Shown here piece by piece: positions 1 through 8,728 of a stretch of 64,000 nt of DNA (its first letter is position 1; the number at the start of each line of letters is the position of its first letter). This DNA is from an uncultured Erysipelotrichaceae bacterium (GTDB lineage Bacteria > Bacillota_I > Bacilli_A > RF39 > UBA660): contig CACWLI010000003.1 of the NCBI GenBank assembly GCA_902761685.1, forward strand, positions 48,222 through 112,221. Reading direction: 5' to 3'. The notes beneath the pieces were generated by a model, which was given only the letters and a program-made list of their open reading frames with translations, was not told where the DNA came from and made no database searches. The position numbers were made by a program, and so were the translations under genes.

Positions 1-251
1 ATTCCAGGAAAACCTGCACCTGTTCCAAAATCACATATATTTTTATTATTAAAATCAAAATATTTTGAAATGAATATAGAATCAAAAAAATGTTTTAAAT
101 AAATATCATTATCTTCAATAATTGAAGTTAAATTAAATTTTTTATTCCATTCTTTTAATGAATTTTTGTATTCTTCTAAGTTTTCAATTGTAATTTTATC
201 AATTTTAATATCATTTTTTTTACAATATAGTATAAATTCTTCTTTATTCAT
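1..251 (-). CDS. rsmG: 16S rRNA (guanine527-N7)-methyltransferase RsmG (GidB), 3' part cut off by window edge
   Basis: Partial gene: 83 N-terminal codons are present and the rest lies left of position 1. I read it by reverse translation from an ATG at 249-251. The segment holds the family's early NLTS motif, a KHFFDS stretch (usually HxxDS), and the SAM-binding glycine loop DFGTGAGFPG at the window edge. RsmG uses SAM to methylate G527 of 16S rRNA. The ATG overlaps the end of mnmG by 8 nt (ATGAATAA), so the two are translationally coupled in the usual mnmE-mnmG-rsmG order. Confidence 0.93.
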   Translation of the reverse strand, partial: MNKEEFILYCKKNDIKIDKITIENLEEYKNSLKEWNKKFNLTSIIEDNDIYLKHFFDSIFISKYFDFNNKNICDFGTGAGFPG

Positions 252-2106
252 TATTATATTCCTTTTTTAAATAAACCAATAACATTGTAATATCTGAAGG
301 ATTTACTCCACTAATTCTGGAAGCTTGACCAATAGTTAATGGTCTAATAATTGATAATTTTTGTCTTGCTTCTGTTGCTATATTTCTCACTTTATCATAA
401 TTAATATCCTTAGGTATTTGTTTTTCTTCTAATTTTAACATTTTATTTACTTCATTATTTGTTTTAATTATATATCCTTCATATTTAATATCTATTTCAA
501 CCATATCAATTATTTCATCATCTTCAATATAATTAACATAATCTAGTAAATTTTTTAATTCAATTTCTGGTCTTTTTACTAAATCTATTAGTTTTGTTTT
601 TCCTTGTAAAGTTGATGATTTTATTTTTTCTAAAAATTTATTATTATTTTCATTTAATTCTAAACTATTATTATTTAAAAACTCTTTTAGTTTATTAATT
701 TTATTTACCTTTTCATTATATATTTCATATTTTTCATCATCTATCAATCCTAATTTTCTTCCATATTTAGTTAATCTTAAAGATGCATTATCATGTCTTA
801 ATAATAATCTAAATTCTGCTCTTGATGTCAATAATCTATATGGTTCTGTTATTCCTTTATTTATTAAATCATCTATTAAAACACCAATATATGCCTCATT
901 TCTCTTTAAAATAAATGGTTCTTTATTATCTATTTTGAGAACTGCATTTATTCCTGCCATTAATCCTTGAGCTGCTGCTTCTTCATATCCACTAGTTCCA
1001 TTTATTTGACCTGCTGAAAATAAATTATCTATTTTTTTACTTTCTAAATTCATTTTTAATTCCGTAGGATCTATTGCATCGTATTCGATTGCATAACCAT
1101 ATTTTGTTATGATACATTCTTTTAAACCATCAATTGTATGAAGTAGTTTTTCTTGAATTTCATGTGGCATTGTAGTAGAAAAACCTCCAACATAATATTC
1201 TATGTCATCACTTCTCTCTGGTTCTAAAAATAATTGATGTCTATCTTTATCACTAAATTTTACTATTTTATCTTCAATAGAAGGACAATATCTAGGTCCA
1301 ACACCTTTTATCATTCCACTATATAATGAACATTTATCCAAATTTTCTCTTATAATTCTATGAGTTTCATTATTTGTATAAGTTAAATAACAAACTCTTT
1401 GTTTTTCAGGATTATATGTTGCTTTATAAAAATTACTGAATGTTAATTTTTCTTTATCTCCTTCTTCTATCTTAACCTCATCAAAATTAATTGATTTTTT
1501 TAAAATTCTTGGAGGAGTTCCAGTTTTAAGTCTTATAATTTTTATTCCATTTTTTTCTAATGATTTACTTAGAAACATAGAATTTTTTTCTCCATGAGGT
1601 CCACCTTTATAACTCTCATGTCCGCACAATATATCTGAATTTAAATATGTACCTGTTGTAAGAATTACAGCTTTTGAATAAATTTTTATTCCACTTTCTG
1701 TAAGTACACCTTCTATTTTATTATTTTTTACTATTATTTCTTTTACAAAATCTTCTTTTAAATCAAGATTATTTTGTTTTTCTAAAGTTTTAAACATTTC
1801 TTTAGGATAATTTACTTTGCATCCTTGAGCTCTTAAAGATCTTACACCTGGGCCTTTTTTTACATTTAACATTTTAATTTGTAAATGTGTTTTATCTGTA
1901 TTATATCCCATCTCACCACCAAGAGCATCTATTTCTCTAACAACAATCCCCTTTGCTGATCCTCCAATTGATGGATTACATGGCATATCTGCTATATTTT
2001 TTAAATTACCAGTAATAAGTAATGTTCTTTTTCCCATTCTTGCACATGAAAGACATGCTTCACAACCAGCATGACCACCACCTACAACAATAACATCATA
2101 ATTCAT
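244..2106 (-). CDS. mnmG: tRNA uridine-5-carboxymethylaminomethyl modification enzyme MnmG (GidA)
   Basis: FAD-dependent partner of MnmE. The MnmE-MnmG complex installs (carboxymethyl)aminomethyl groups at wobble U34 of certain tRNAs. Residues 9-17 carry the dinucleotide-binding GGGHAGCEA motif, and a GTSGYEEAAAQG stretch matches the family's second FAD-contacting region. At 620 aa it has the usual length. I place the start at the ATG at 2104-2106, because this gives the family-typical MNYDVIVVGGG N-terminus and sits about 9 nt after GGAAAG. A longer frame up to 2130 would run into mnmE and adds nothing conserved. It lies 8 nt after the mnmE stop. Confidence 0.96.
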   Translation of the reverse strand: MNYDVIVVGGGHAGCEACLSCARMGKRTLLITGNLKNIADMPCNPSIGGSAKGIVVREIDALGGEMGYNTDKTHLQIKMLNVKKGPGVRSLRAQGCKVNYPKEMFKTLEKQNNLDLKEDFVKEIIVKNNKIEGVLTESGIKIYSKAVILTTGTYLNSDILCGHESYKGGPHGEKNSMFLSKSLEKNGIKIIRLKTGTPPRILKKSINFDEVKIEEGDKEKLTFSNFYKATYNPEKQRVCYLTYTNNETHRIIRENLDKCSLYSGMIKGVGPRYCPSIEDKIVKFSDKDRHQLFLEPERSDDIEYYVGGFSTTMPHEIQEKLLHTIDGLKECIITKYGYAIEYDAIDPTELKMNLESKKIDNLFSAGQINGTSGYEEAAAQGLMAGINAVLKIDNKEPFILKRNEAYIGVLIDDLINKGITEPYRLLTSRAEFRLLLRHDNASLRLTKYGRKLGLIDDEKYEIYNEKVNKINKLKEFLNNNSLELNENNNKFLEKIKSSTLQGKTKLIDLVKRPEIELKNLLDYVNYIEDDEIIDMVEIDIKYEGYIIKTNNEVNKMLKLEEKQIPKDINYDKVRNIATEARQKLSIIRPLTIGQASRISGVNPSDITMLLVYLKKEYNNE

Positions 2107-2114
2107 ATTATCAA

Positions 2115-3464
2115 CTACTTTCCTAAACAAAATTTACTAAATATCTCATCTAATAACTCGTCTTTATATACTTCTCCTGTAATTTCTCCTAATGTTTCCC
2201 ATATTTCTCTTATATTTATTTCAACTAAATCCACAGGAGTTTCATTTTCTAATTCATTTTTTATTTCTTCAATAATATTTAAACATTTCTTTAATAAAGA
2301 TATTTGTCTTGCATTTGATATATATGTGAAATCTGATTTTTCTATATCATCTAAATTAAAAATCTTTGAAATTTTATTTTTTAATAATTCTATATCTTTT
2401 TTATCACTGCTTGAAATATTTATAGATTCATAAATATCTAATTCATTATGTTTATTGTTTCCTAAATCCTTTTTATTATAAACAACTAATACATTTTTAT
2501 TATTTAAACTATCAAATACCTTTTTATCCTCTAATTCAAATATAGTTGATGAATCAATTACAAACAATACCAAATCAGATTCATCAATTTTTTTAATACT
2601 TTTCTCTATACCAATTGATTCAACTATTTCATTAGTATTTCTAATGCCAGCTGTATCATATAAGTTTACTTCTATTCCATTTAATAAAATTGTACCTTCT
2701 ACTATATCTCTTGTAGTTCCCTTAATATTTGTAACTATTGCTTTATCCTCCCCTAACAAAGCATTTAGTATACTACTTTTTCCAACATTTGGTTTTCCAA
2801 CAATAGCTATATTTATACCATTTTTTATTATTAATCCATTTTTACTTAAATCAACTAATTTATTTATTTCTTTTTCAATAATTAATATTTTATCTTTAAT
2901 TAAATTATTTGTAACTACTATAGCATCTTCATATTCTGGATAATCAATATTTACTTCAATATTTGCAATTAATTCTAATAATATTTTTCTTAACTTATTA
3001 ATCTTATTAGATAATTCATGACTAATACCTTTCATGGACATTTTTCTTGCACTTTCTGTTTTTGAATTAATCATATCCGATACTGATTCTGCTTCTATTA
3101 AATCTATTCTTCCATTTAAAAAAGCTCTTTTTAAAAATTCTCCGGGTTCAGCTAATCTACATCCATTTTCAAGTAATAATTCCATAATTCTATTAACAGA
3201 TGTTTTACCACCATGAGTATTAATTTCTACTACATCTTCTCTTGTAAAAGTTTTTGGATTTTTAAAAACAGAAACTAATACTTCATCAATTTTTTCGTTA
3301 TTATCAACTATATATCCATAAGTAATTGTATGTGTTTGTTTATTTAATAAATCTTTATCAAAAATTTTATTTACAATACTAATAGATTTATCTCCACTTA
3401 TTCTAATAATATTTATAGAACTTTCTCCAACTAAAGTTCCAATGGCACAAATTGTATCTTTCAT
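2115..3464 (-). CDS. mnmE: tRNA modification GTPase MnmE (TrmE)
   Basis: GTPase that works with MnmG on U34 of tRNA. The N-terminal tetrahydrofolate-binding domain (about 1-120) is followed by a helical domain. The inserted G domain has G1 GKPNVGKS (223-230), G2 TTRD (251-254) and G3 DTAG (270-273). The C-terminus ends in CLGK, the family's essential C-x-GK tail with the formyl-THF-linked cysteine. Length 449 aa is normal. It is the first gene of a leftward mnmE-mnmG-rsmG operon, with its own promoter at 3488-3516 and an AAGAAAGGGA ribosome site. Confidence 0.97.
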   Translation of the reverse strand: MKDTICAIGTLVGESSINIIRISGDKSISIVNKIFDKDLLNKQTHTITYGYIVDNNEKIDEVLVSVFKNPKTFTREDVVEINTHGGKTSVNRIMELLLENGCRLAEPGEFLKRAFLNGRIDLIEAESVSDMINSKTESARKMSMKGISHELSNKINKLRKILLELIANIEVNIDYPEYEDAIVVTNNLIKDKILIIEKEINKLVDLSKNGLIIKNGINIAIVGKPNVGKSSILNALLGEDKAIVTNIKGTTRDIVEGTILLNGIEVNLYDTAGIRNTNEIVESIGIEKSIKKIDESDLVLFVIDSSTIFELEDKKVFDSLNNKNVLVVYNKKDLGNNKHNELDIYESINISSSDKKDIELLKNKISKIFNLDDIEKSDFTYISNARQISLLKKCLNIIEEIKNELENETPVDLVEINIREIWETLGEITGEVYKDELLDEIFSKFCLGK

Positions 3465-3487
3465 ATTAGTCCCTTTCTTTCCACAAG

Positions 3488-3516
3488 ATTATAACATAAA
3501 ATAAAAATCAAGTAAA
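3488..3516 (-). promoter_or_regulatory. Promoter of mnmE-mnmG-rsmG
   Basis: On the minus strand: -35 TTTACT (3511-3516), 17-bp spacer, -10 TATAAT (3488-3493) preceded by TG one base upstream (extended -10). It lies directly after the jag terminator and about 25 bp before the mnmE start. Confidence 0.75.
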
Positions 3517-3520
3517 TAAA

Positions 3521-3540
3521 AAAGAGTATTGCTACTCTTT
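3521..3540 (-). terminator. Rho-independent terminator after jag
   Basis: Perfect 8-bp inverted repeat (AAAGAGTA / TACTCTTT, 4-nt loop) followed on the minus strand by a T-run. It overlaps the jag stop codon and closes the rpmH-rnpA-yidC-jag unit. Confidence 0.8.
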
Positions 3541-4152
3541 ATTATTCTCACAATATTTTATTACAACGCATCTATTTGGTTCTTCGCCTTCACTTTCTGT
3601 TGAGATATATTTGAATCCCTGTAATGCAGAGTGAACAATTTTTCTAGTATAAGCATCCATTGGATCTAATTTTACGGATGATTTTGATAAAGTTACTTCT
3701 CGAGCAATTTTTTTCACTTTCTTTTCAAGAAAATAAGTTTGTTTTTCTTTATACTTTTCAACATCCACTGAAACATTTACATAAACGTCTATTACATTAT
3801 ATATAGCTTGTCTTAAATATATTTGAATTGAATTTAATATATGTCCTTTTTTTCCAATTAATACTGAATTATTTTGAGAAAAAATTTCATATTTTATTTG
3901 ACCATCTCTGATTTTAGTTTCTATATTACTATTTACACCTAAACCATTTAATAGTTCTTTTAAAAATTCCTTTCCAATATCTGCAATATCACTTAATTTA
4001 ACAACTTCTAGTGTAAATTTTTTTCCACTAAATAAGCCACTTTTTTCCTCATAAGATTTTGTTATTACTTCATTTTCCTTTAAATTTAATTCATCTAAGG
4101 CTTTTTCTAATAATCCATCTATACTTTTTGCTTGAAATTTATACTTCTCCAT
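3532..4152 (-). CDS. jag: RNA-binding protein Jag / KhpB (Jag-N, KH and R3H domains)
   Basis: Three domains are visible. The N-terminal Jag-N domain (about 1-50) has the LFSGKK motif. A type II KH domain follows with the IGKKG loop and adjoining helix (LNSIQIYLRQ). A C-terminal R3H domain has the REVTLSKSS...DAYTRKIVHSAL pattern (R and H three apart in the family consensus). In Bacillota KhpB binds many RNAs as a partner of KhpA and affects cell elongation and division. It sits 4 nt after yidC, as in B. subtilis (spoIIIJ-jag). Length 206 aa is normal. Confidence 0.93.
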   Translation of the reverse strand: MEKYKFQAKSIDGLLEKALDELNLKENEVITKSYEEKSGLFSGKKFTLEVVKLSDIADIGKEFLKELLNGLGVNSNIETKIRDGQIKYEIFSQNNSVLIGKKGHILNSIQIYLRQAIYNVIDVYVNVSVDVEKYKEKQTYFLEKKVKKIAREVTLSKSSVKLDPMDAYTRKIVHSALQGFKYISTESEGEEPNRCVVIKYCENNKE

Positions 4153-4156
4153 TTTA

Positions 4157-5071
4157 CTACTTACCTTTCTTTAATAATAAATTTTGTATTACTGTAAATC
4201 CATTTGATACTATCCAATATAGTGCAATTGATGTTGGCAAACTGAATGAAATAATCATAATAAACACTACCATAAATGTACTCATCATTTTCATTTGTTG
4301 TGCTTGCATATCATTACCTGAAGTATTCATATTTTTAAATGAAAAATATGTTGCACCTAATATTAATAATATCAAAATTATATACCAATAATTACCAGCT
4401 TTAAAACCTTCTAATGGTGTAGTACCTAAATTAAAAACTAAAAAATTATTTTCAAAAAAAGCAGGTACTCTATAAACAGCTTCTAAGAATGCAAAGAATA
4501 TAGGCATTTGTAAAAATGCAAATAAACAACTAGACATAGGATTAATATCATATTTTTTATAAATAAGCATCATTTCCTGACTTTTAGCCATCATTGATTC
4601 TTTATCTTCTTTACCTTCATATTTTTTTTCTAATCTTGTAAGATCTTTTTGAGCTTTTTGCATATTAGTATTCATATTATTTGATTTTTTTGAAATAGGA
4701 TATAAAGCTAATCTCAATAATAAACCAACTATCATGATTGATAAACCGTTATTTTTTACCAGTAATCCTATTTTTACAATAAACCAAGCTAGAGGTTTAA
4801 CAAAAATTGATGTCCATAATCCCTCATAACCACCAGAATTAATTTTTAATTCTTTACAAGAATTTAGTTTATCATAATCAATTGTTAACTTATCCTTATT
4901 AGATTCATAAATTTTAACTAATTCTTTAGATTCAGGCTTACACAATATATTTGACACATATTGTTTTTTTGCATTGTTTTCATCGTCTTTTATTTCAAAT
5001 CTTTTTGTACATCCAGATAACAAGATTATACAAATTAAAACAAGTAATATTTTCTTTATTTTATTATTCAT
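4157..5071 (-). CDS. yidC: Membrane protein insertase YidC/OxaA (SpoIIIJ type), lipoprotein
   Basis: Inserts membrane proteins with or without SecYEG. It starts with a lipoprotein signal peptide ending in the lipobox LSGC (cysteine near residue 21), as in SpoIIIJ. Five hydrophobic segments follow. The second holds the conserved arginine in LLRLALYPIS that lies in the hydrophilic groove, and the loop after it is a charged coiled region (about 135-170). The gene starts 1 nt after the rnpA stop and has an AAGGAG ribosome site inside rnpA. Length 304 aa is typical of the Gram-positive short form. Confidence 0.95.
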   Translation of the reverse strand: MNNKIKKILLVLICIILLSGCTKRFEIKDDENNAKKQYVSNILCKPESKELVKIYESNKDKLTIDYDKLNSCKELKINSGGYEGLWTSIFVKPLAWFIVKIGLLVKNNGLSIMIVGLLLRLALYPISKKSNNMNTNMQKAQKDLTRLEKKYEGKEDKESMMAKSQEMMLIYKKYDINPMSSCLFAFLQMPIFFAFLEAVYRVPAFFENNFLVFNLGTTPLEGFKAGNYWYIILILLILGATYFSFKNMNTSGNDMQAQQMKMMSTFMVVFIMIISFSLPTSIALYWIVSNGFTVIQNLLLKKGK

Positions 5072-5072
5072 A

Positions 5073-5390
5073 TTATTCTCCTTTTAAAACATTTAACAAT
5101 TCAATTTTAATATTTTCATAATTTTTATTCAAAATCGAATTCCTTAATATTATAACATAATCACATGATTTATCTATACTATTTTTCATCAAAATATCTT
5201 TTACTCTTCTTTTAAAAAGATTTCTTATATTAGCTTTACCTAATTTTTTACTAACACTAACACAAAATCTACAATATTTTAAATTATTTTTAGAATAATA
5301 TATTATAAATGACTTACTAACAATTTTATTAGATAAAGATATAATATGTTTAATTTCGTCATTATTTCCAATTATAAATTTTTTATTCAC
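5073..5390 (-). CDS. rnpA: Ribonuclease P protein component
   Basis: Basic protein subunit of RNase P, which matures tRNA 5' ends. The signature is weak but clear: FCVSVSKKLGKANIRNLFKRR, where NIRNLFKRR corresponds to the family RNR motif. I choose the GTG at 5388-5390 as start (105 aa, beginning VNKKF) because an AGGTGAT ribosome site lies just upstream at 5394-5400. A TTG further upstream at 5403 would place that site inside the gene. It is the second gene after rpmH. The family usually has 110-120 aa. Confidence 0.92.
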   Translation of the reverse strand: MNKKFIIGNNDEIKHIISLSNKIVSKSFIIYYSKNNLKYCRFCVSVSKKLGKANIRNLFKRRVKDILMKNSIDKSCDYVIILRNSILNKNYENIKIELLNVLKGE

Positions 5391-5443
5391 TATATCACCT
5401 AACAAAAATATTATAATAAAAAAATTACTTAAATTAAAGTAAT

Positions 5444-5566
5444 TTATTTAGCTAATTCTTTTCTTCCTTTATTTCTTCTTGATTTTAAAACATTTTTTCC
5501 TTTTCTAGACATAAAACCAGAAGTTTTGCTCTTTTTATTATTATTTGGTTGAAATGTTCTTTTCAT
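5444..5566 (-). CDS. rpmH: 50S ribosomal protein L34
   Basis: A 40-codon gene read directly from the minus strand. It starts MKRTFQPNN, continues with [11 protein letters not shown] and ends in [12 protein letters not shown], the L34 pattern. It is four residues shorter than the 44-aa B. subtilis protein in the middle of the chain. A GGAGG ribosome site lies 6-10 bases upstream of the ATG (5564-5566). Strong promoter at 5601-5629. It heads the leftward rpmH-rnpA-yidC-jag operon next to oriC. Confidence 0.96.
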   Translation of the reverse strand: MKRTFQPNNNKKSKTSGFMSRKGKNVLKSRRNKGRKELAK

Positions 5567-5600
5567 TATAATTCCTCCGTTTCTTCATTGACTGGTTTAG

Positions 5601-5629
5601 ATTATATAATATTGAATAAGAAAAGTCAA
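5601..5629 (-). promoter_or_regulatory. Promoter of rpmH operon
   Basis: Minus strand: -35 TTGACT (5624-5629), 17-bp spacer, -10 TATAAT (5601-5606). It is near consensus and lies 35 bp before the rpmH start. Confidence 0.85.
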
Positions 5630-5639
5630 TAAATGACTA

Positions 5640-5886
5640 TTTTATTAAATAATAAGAATATTATGTTAATATGTTAAGTTATTTTTTATATTATGTTAAG
5701 TTATCAACATTATTATAACATATTATGTTAACTTATAAACAAGTTATAAACATTTTTGTTTACATAATATAAAAATATTTTGTTGAAATTGTTGATAACT
5801 CATTTTTTTCCTTTTATTTATAATAAAAAATATATTTACAAATCGTTGATAAATTGTTAATATAAATGTTAATAAATTTTTTTACT
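5640..5886. other. oriC, upstream part: DnaA-box cluster
   Basis: Gene-free, extremely AT-rich stretch between rpmH and dnaA. DnaA-box-like 9-mers: TTATCAACA at 5701-5709, TTATAAACA at 5733-5741 and 5744-5752, and on the minus strand TTATCAACA at 5790-5798 and TTATCAACG at 5844-5852. A 12-mer ATGTTAA(G/C)TTAT recurs at 5671, 5693 and 5725, the last two running into a DnaA box. The position between rpmH and dnaA is the classical bacillar incA/B-type origin half. Boxes deviate by one or two bases from TTATCCACA, as expected in such AT-rich DNA. Confidence 0.85.
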
Positions 5887-5914
5887 TTGACATAAAAAAA
5901 AGTTGAATTATAAT
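5887..5914 (+). promoter_or_regulatory. Promoter of dnaA
   Basis: -35 TTGACA (5887-5892), 16-bp spacer, -10 TATAAT (5909-5914). An AGAAAGGA ribosome site precedes dnaA. The DnaA boxes just upstream suggest autoregulation by DnaA (inference). Confidence 0.82.
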
Positions 5915-5957
5915 TTAATTAGAAACAGATAAAAACTTTTAGAAAGGAACAATTATT

Positions 5958-7343
5958 ATGAGTAATGATGATATTTGGAACAATTTTTTAAAAAAAATTA
6001 AATCTAAAGTCTCATTAATGGCTTACAACTATATATTTAAAGATCTAAAATTATATTCATATGTAAATAGCAAAATAATAATAGTTGTTCCTAATAATGA
6101 GCTTTTACTTCAAAATATTAATAAAAATTATAATCAAATAATTGAAGAAACATTAAATGATATTACTGATGACACATGTGATATTGAATATATTTTTGAA
6201 AAAGATATAGAAACCATAAAGCAGAAAAAAACAGAAATCATTAATGATAATAATGACACACTTGAAAATGATCTTTCTAATTATAAATATAATAGTAATT
6301 TTAATTCAAAATATACATTTGATACATTTGTTGTGGGAGAATCTAATAAATTAGCATATGGAACTGCTTTAGCTGTAGCAAAAAATCCAGGTAAATTATA
6401 TAATCCATATTTTATATACGCTAATAGTGGATTAGGAAAAACTCATTTAATGCACGCAATAGGAAATTATATTGTAACTCACTCGGATAAAAAAGTATTA
6501 TATATAACTGCTGAACAATTCAAAAATGATTATACTTCAATAATTAATACAAAAAATAAATATGAAAATAATATCAGTTATTTGGAAGCATTTAGAGAAA
6601 AATATAGAAATGTAGATGTATTGATGATAGATGATATTCAATTTTTAGAAAGTAAAGAAAAAACACAAACTGAATTTACTAATACATTTAATACATTATA
6701 TGAAAATGATAAACAAATTATAATAGCATCTGATAAATCTATAAATGATATTCAATATTTAGAAGATAGATTAAAAACAAGATTTAGATGGGGATTAACA
6801 GAATCAATAAATCCTCCAGAATTAGAATTAAAGAAAAATATAATAAAAAATAAAATAATGGTTAATAATTTTGATTTTAATATTAGTGAAGAAATAATTG
6901 ATTATATAGCAAATAATTGTGGTAGTGATATAAGAAATATTGAAGGTACTATAACAAGAATAGCTGCTTATAAAACAATATTTAATCTACCAGAAATAAC
7001 TCTTGGTATTGCACAGGATGCTTTAAAAGAATTTGTTGAAAAACCTGTTTATAGAACTAATTCAATTGCTAAAATTATAGATGTAGTTGCAAAATATTAT
7101 GGTTTAGAAAGCTCTATGATAAAAGGAAAAATGAAGAAAAAGAATATTGCCGATGCAAGAGCAATAGCAATGTATTTAAGCAGACATTTAACAGACGAAA
7201 GTCTAGAAAGAATAGGTTTGGAAATAGGAGGTAGAGATCATTCAACTGTTATTTATTCATATGAAAAAATATCTAATGAATTAAAAACAAATTTAAAATT
7301 ACAAGAAGAAATAAAAATATTAAAAGAAAAACTAAATGAATAA
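5958..7343 (+). CDS. dnaA: Chromosomal replication initiator DnaA
   Basis: AAA+ initiator that binds the DnaA boxes on either side and melts oriC. The N-terminal domain I (about 1-80) starts with the usual W-x-x-FL pattern. A poorly conserved linker follows. Domain III carries Walker A NSGLGKTHL (about 155-163) and Walker B VLMIDDIQFL. The C-terminal helix-turn-helix domain IV has GGRDHSTVIYSYEKI, the box-recognition signature. 461 aa is normal. dnaN follows after 146 bp. Confidence 0.99.
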   Translation: MSNDDIWNNFLKKIKSKVSLMAYNYIFKDLKLYSYVNSKIIIVVPNNELLLQNINKNYNQIIEETLNDITDDTCDIEYIFEKDIETIKQKKTEIINDNNDTLENDLSNYKYNSNFNSKYTFDTFVVGESNKLAYGTALAVAKNPGKLYNPYFIYANSGLGKTHLMHAIGNYIVTHSDKKVLYITAEQFKNDYTSIINTKNKYENNISYLEAFREKYRNVDVLMIDDIQFLESKEKTQTEFTNTFNTLYENDKQIIIASDKSINDIQYLEDRLKTRFRWGLTESINPPELELKKNIIKNKIMVNNFDFNISEEIIDYIANNCGSDIRNIEGTITRIAAYKTIFNLPEITLGIAQDALKEFVEKPVYRTNSIAKIIDVVAKYYGLESSMIKGKMKKKNIADARAIAMYLSRHLTDESLERIGLEIGGRDHSTVIYSYEKISNELKTNLKLQEEIKILKEKLNE

Positions 7344-7489
7344 TAATTAACTATTTTTCAACAATCAAAAAAATATAAATTAACATAATTTTTTAACTTA
7401 ATTTCTATGATAGAATTAGTTATCAACATATTAACAACCAATAATAATAATAATAATTATAATTATAATAAAAAAAAGGAGGTAGTATT
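7344..7489 (+). other. oriC, downstream part between dnaA and dnaN (DnaA box plus trinucleotide tract)
   Basis: TTATCAACA at 7420-7428, a weaker TTAACAACC at 7431-7439, then directly a regular TAA/AAT trinucleotide tract at about 7440-7470. This resembles the box-plus-DnaA-trio arrangement of the B. subtilis basal unwinding system. The same stretch has a possible extended -10 (TGATAGAAT, about 7409-7417) for dnaN and the AAAGGAGG ribosome site of dnaN. Confidence 0.6.
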
Positions 7490-8608
7490 ATGAAATTGTT
7501 AATTGAAAAAAATATTTTAATGGAAGGATTAAGTTCAGTAAGTAAAGCTTTATCTACGAGAAATATAATACCTATATTAAATGGTATTAAATTTGATCTA
7601 AATAAAAAAGGATTATATTTAACGGCAACAGATAATGATATTACAATTCAATCATTTATTGATAAAAAAGATATTAAAAATATAGAAGAATTTGGAACAT
7701 CAATTATTTATGGAAAATCATTATTAGATATAATAAGAAGGTTACCTGATAATGAAATTTTAATAGAAAATTTTGAAAATAATGAAGTTTCTTTTAAAAC
7801 AAATAATTCAAATTATAATTTTAATTGTTTTATTACAGAAGATTTTCCAAATATAGAATTAGAAGAAATTAAGAATCCTATAATAATATCAAGTTTAAAA
7901 TTTAAAGAAATAATAAACAAAACATCATTTGCATGTTCATTACAAGAAAGTAGACCTTTATTAACAGGAGTTAACATAAAAATACAAGGAGATTTGTTTG
8001 AATGTACGGCAACAGATTCATATAGACTATCAAAAGTTACACATAATTTAGATAAAGTATATAATGAAAATATAAATATAGTTATTCCTGCAAGAAATAT
8101 AAATGAATTTGTAAAATTAATTGATGAAGATGAAGATATTGAAATACATATATTTAGTAATAAAGTATTATTTAAATATAAAAATTTAATTTTTCAGTCA
8201 TCATTATTAAATGGTAACTATCCAAATACAGACAATTCCATTGCGAAAGAATTTAAATATATTTTAAAGGTAGATTTAAAAGAAATATATAATACATTAG
8301 ATAGAGCTTCATTATTAACACAATCTAAAGATAAAAATATTATTGATGTTGAAATAGATTGTAATGATTTCATTATAAGAGCTTCTAGTGTAGAGATGGG
8401 AAAAGTTGAAGAAAGAATTGTAGTAGAAAATGAAACTAATAATAAACTTAGAATTTCATTTAGTGCGAAATATATGTTAGAAGCATTAAAAATGTTCAAT
8501 AATGAAAAAATATATATTTTATTAAATGGTGAAATTAGCCCTATAATATTAAAAAATACAGATAGTGATGAATTAATTCAATTAATTTTACCTATGAAAA
8601 CATATTAA
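7490..8608 (+). CDS. dnaN: DNA polymerase III beta subunit (sliding clamp)
   Basis: Ring-shaped processivity clamp. The chain shows the three-repeat clamp architecture: N-terminal MKLLIEKNILMEGL...RNIIPILNGI, central RPLLTGV...ATDSYRLSK, and a C-terminal domain ending IILPMKTY-like (LILPMKTY), the conserved clamp terminus that lines the client-binding pocket. 372 aa is typical. Strong AAAGGAGG ribosome site. A terminator lies directly after the gene, so dnaN ends the dnaA-dnaN unit. Confidence 0.98.
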   Translation: MKLLIEKNILMEGLSSVSKALSTRNIIPILNGIKFDLNKKGLYLTATDNDITIQSFIDKKDIKNIEEFGTSIIYGKSLLDIIRRLPDNEILIENFENNEVSFKTNNSNYNFNCFITEDFPNIELEEIKNPIIISSLKFKEIINKTSFACSLQESRPLLTGVNIKIQGDLFECTATDSYRLSKVTHNLDKVYNENINIVIPARNINEFVKLIDEDEDIEIHIFSNKVLFKYKNLIFQSSLLNGNYPNTDNSIAKEFKYILKVDLKEIYNTLDRASLLTQSKDKNIIDVEIDCNDFIIRASSVEMGKVEERIVVENETNNKLRISFSAKYMLEALKMFNNEKIYILLNGEISPIILKNTDSDELIQLILPMKTY

Positions 8609-8630
8609 AAAAACGATTTTTCGTTTTTTT
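8607..8630 (+). terminator. Terminator after dnaN
   Basis: A-rich arm ending ACGA, TTTT loop, TCGT arm and T-run. The A-run and T-run extend the 4-bp core stem to 10 bp. Confidence 0.75.
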
Positions 8631-8728
8631 TTATACATTTTTAATTATATTCGACATATTTCAACAAAATTCGACAAGTGTATTGTGATAATATATCCAA
8701 CATTATTTTGAGAAAGGGGGTTAAATAT

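Noticed and set aside
8609..8621. AAAAN5TTTT (ComK-box pattern) just upstream of comK
   Set aside because: It is the A/T flanks of the dnaN terminator. In DNA of this composition the pattern occurs everywhere, and no second box at the proper spacing was found.
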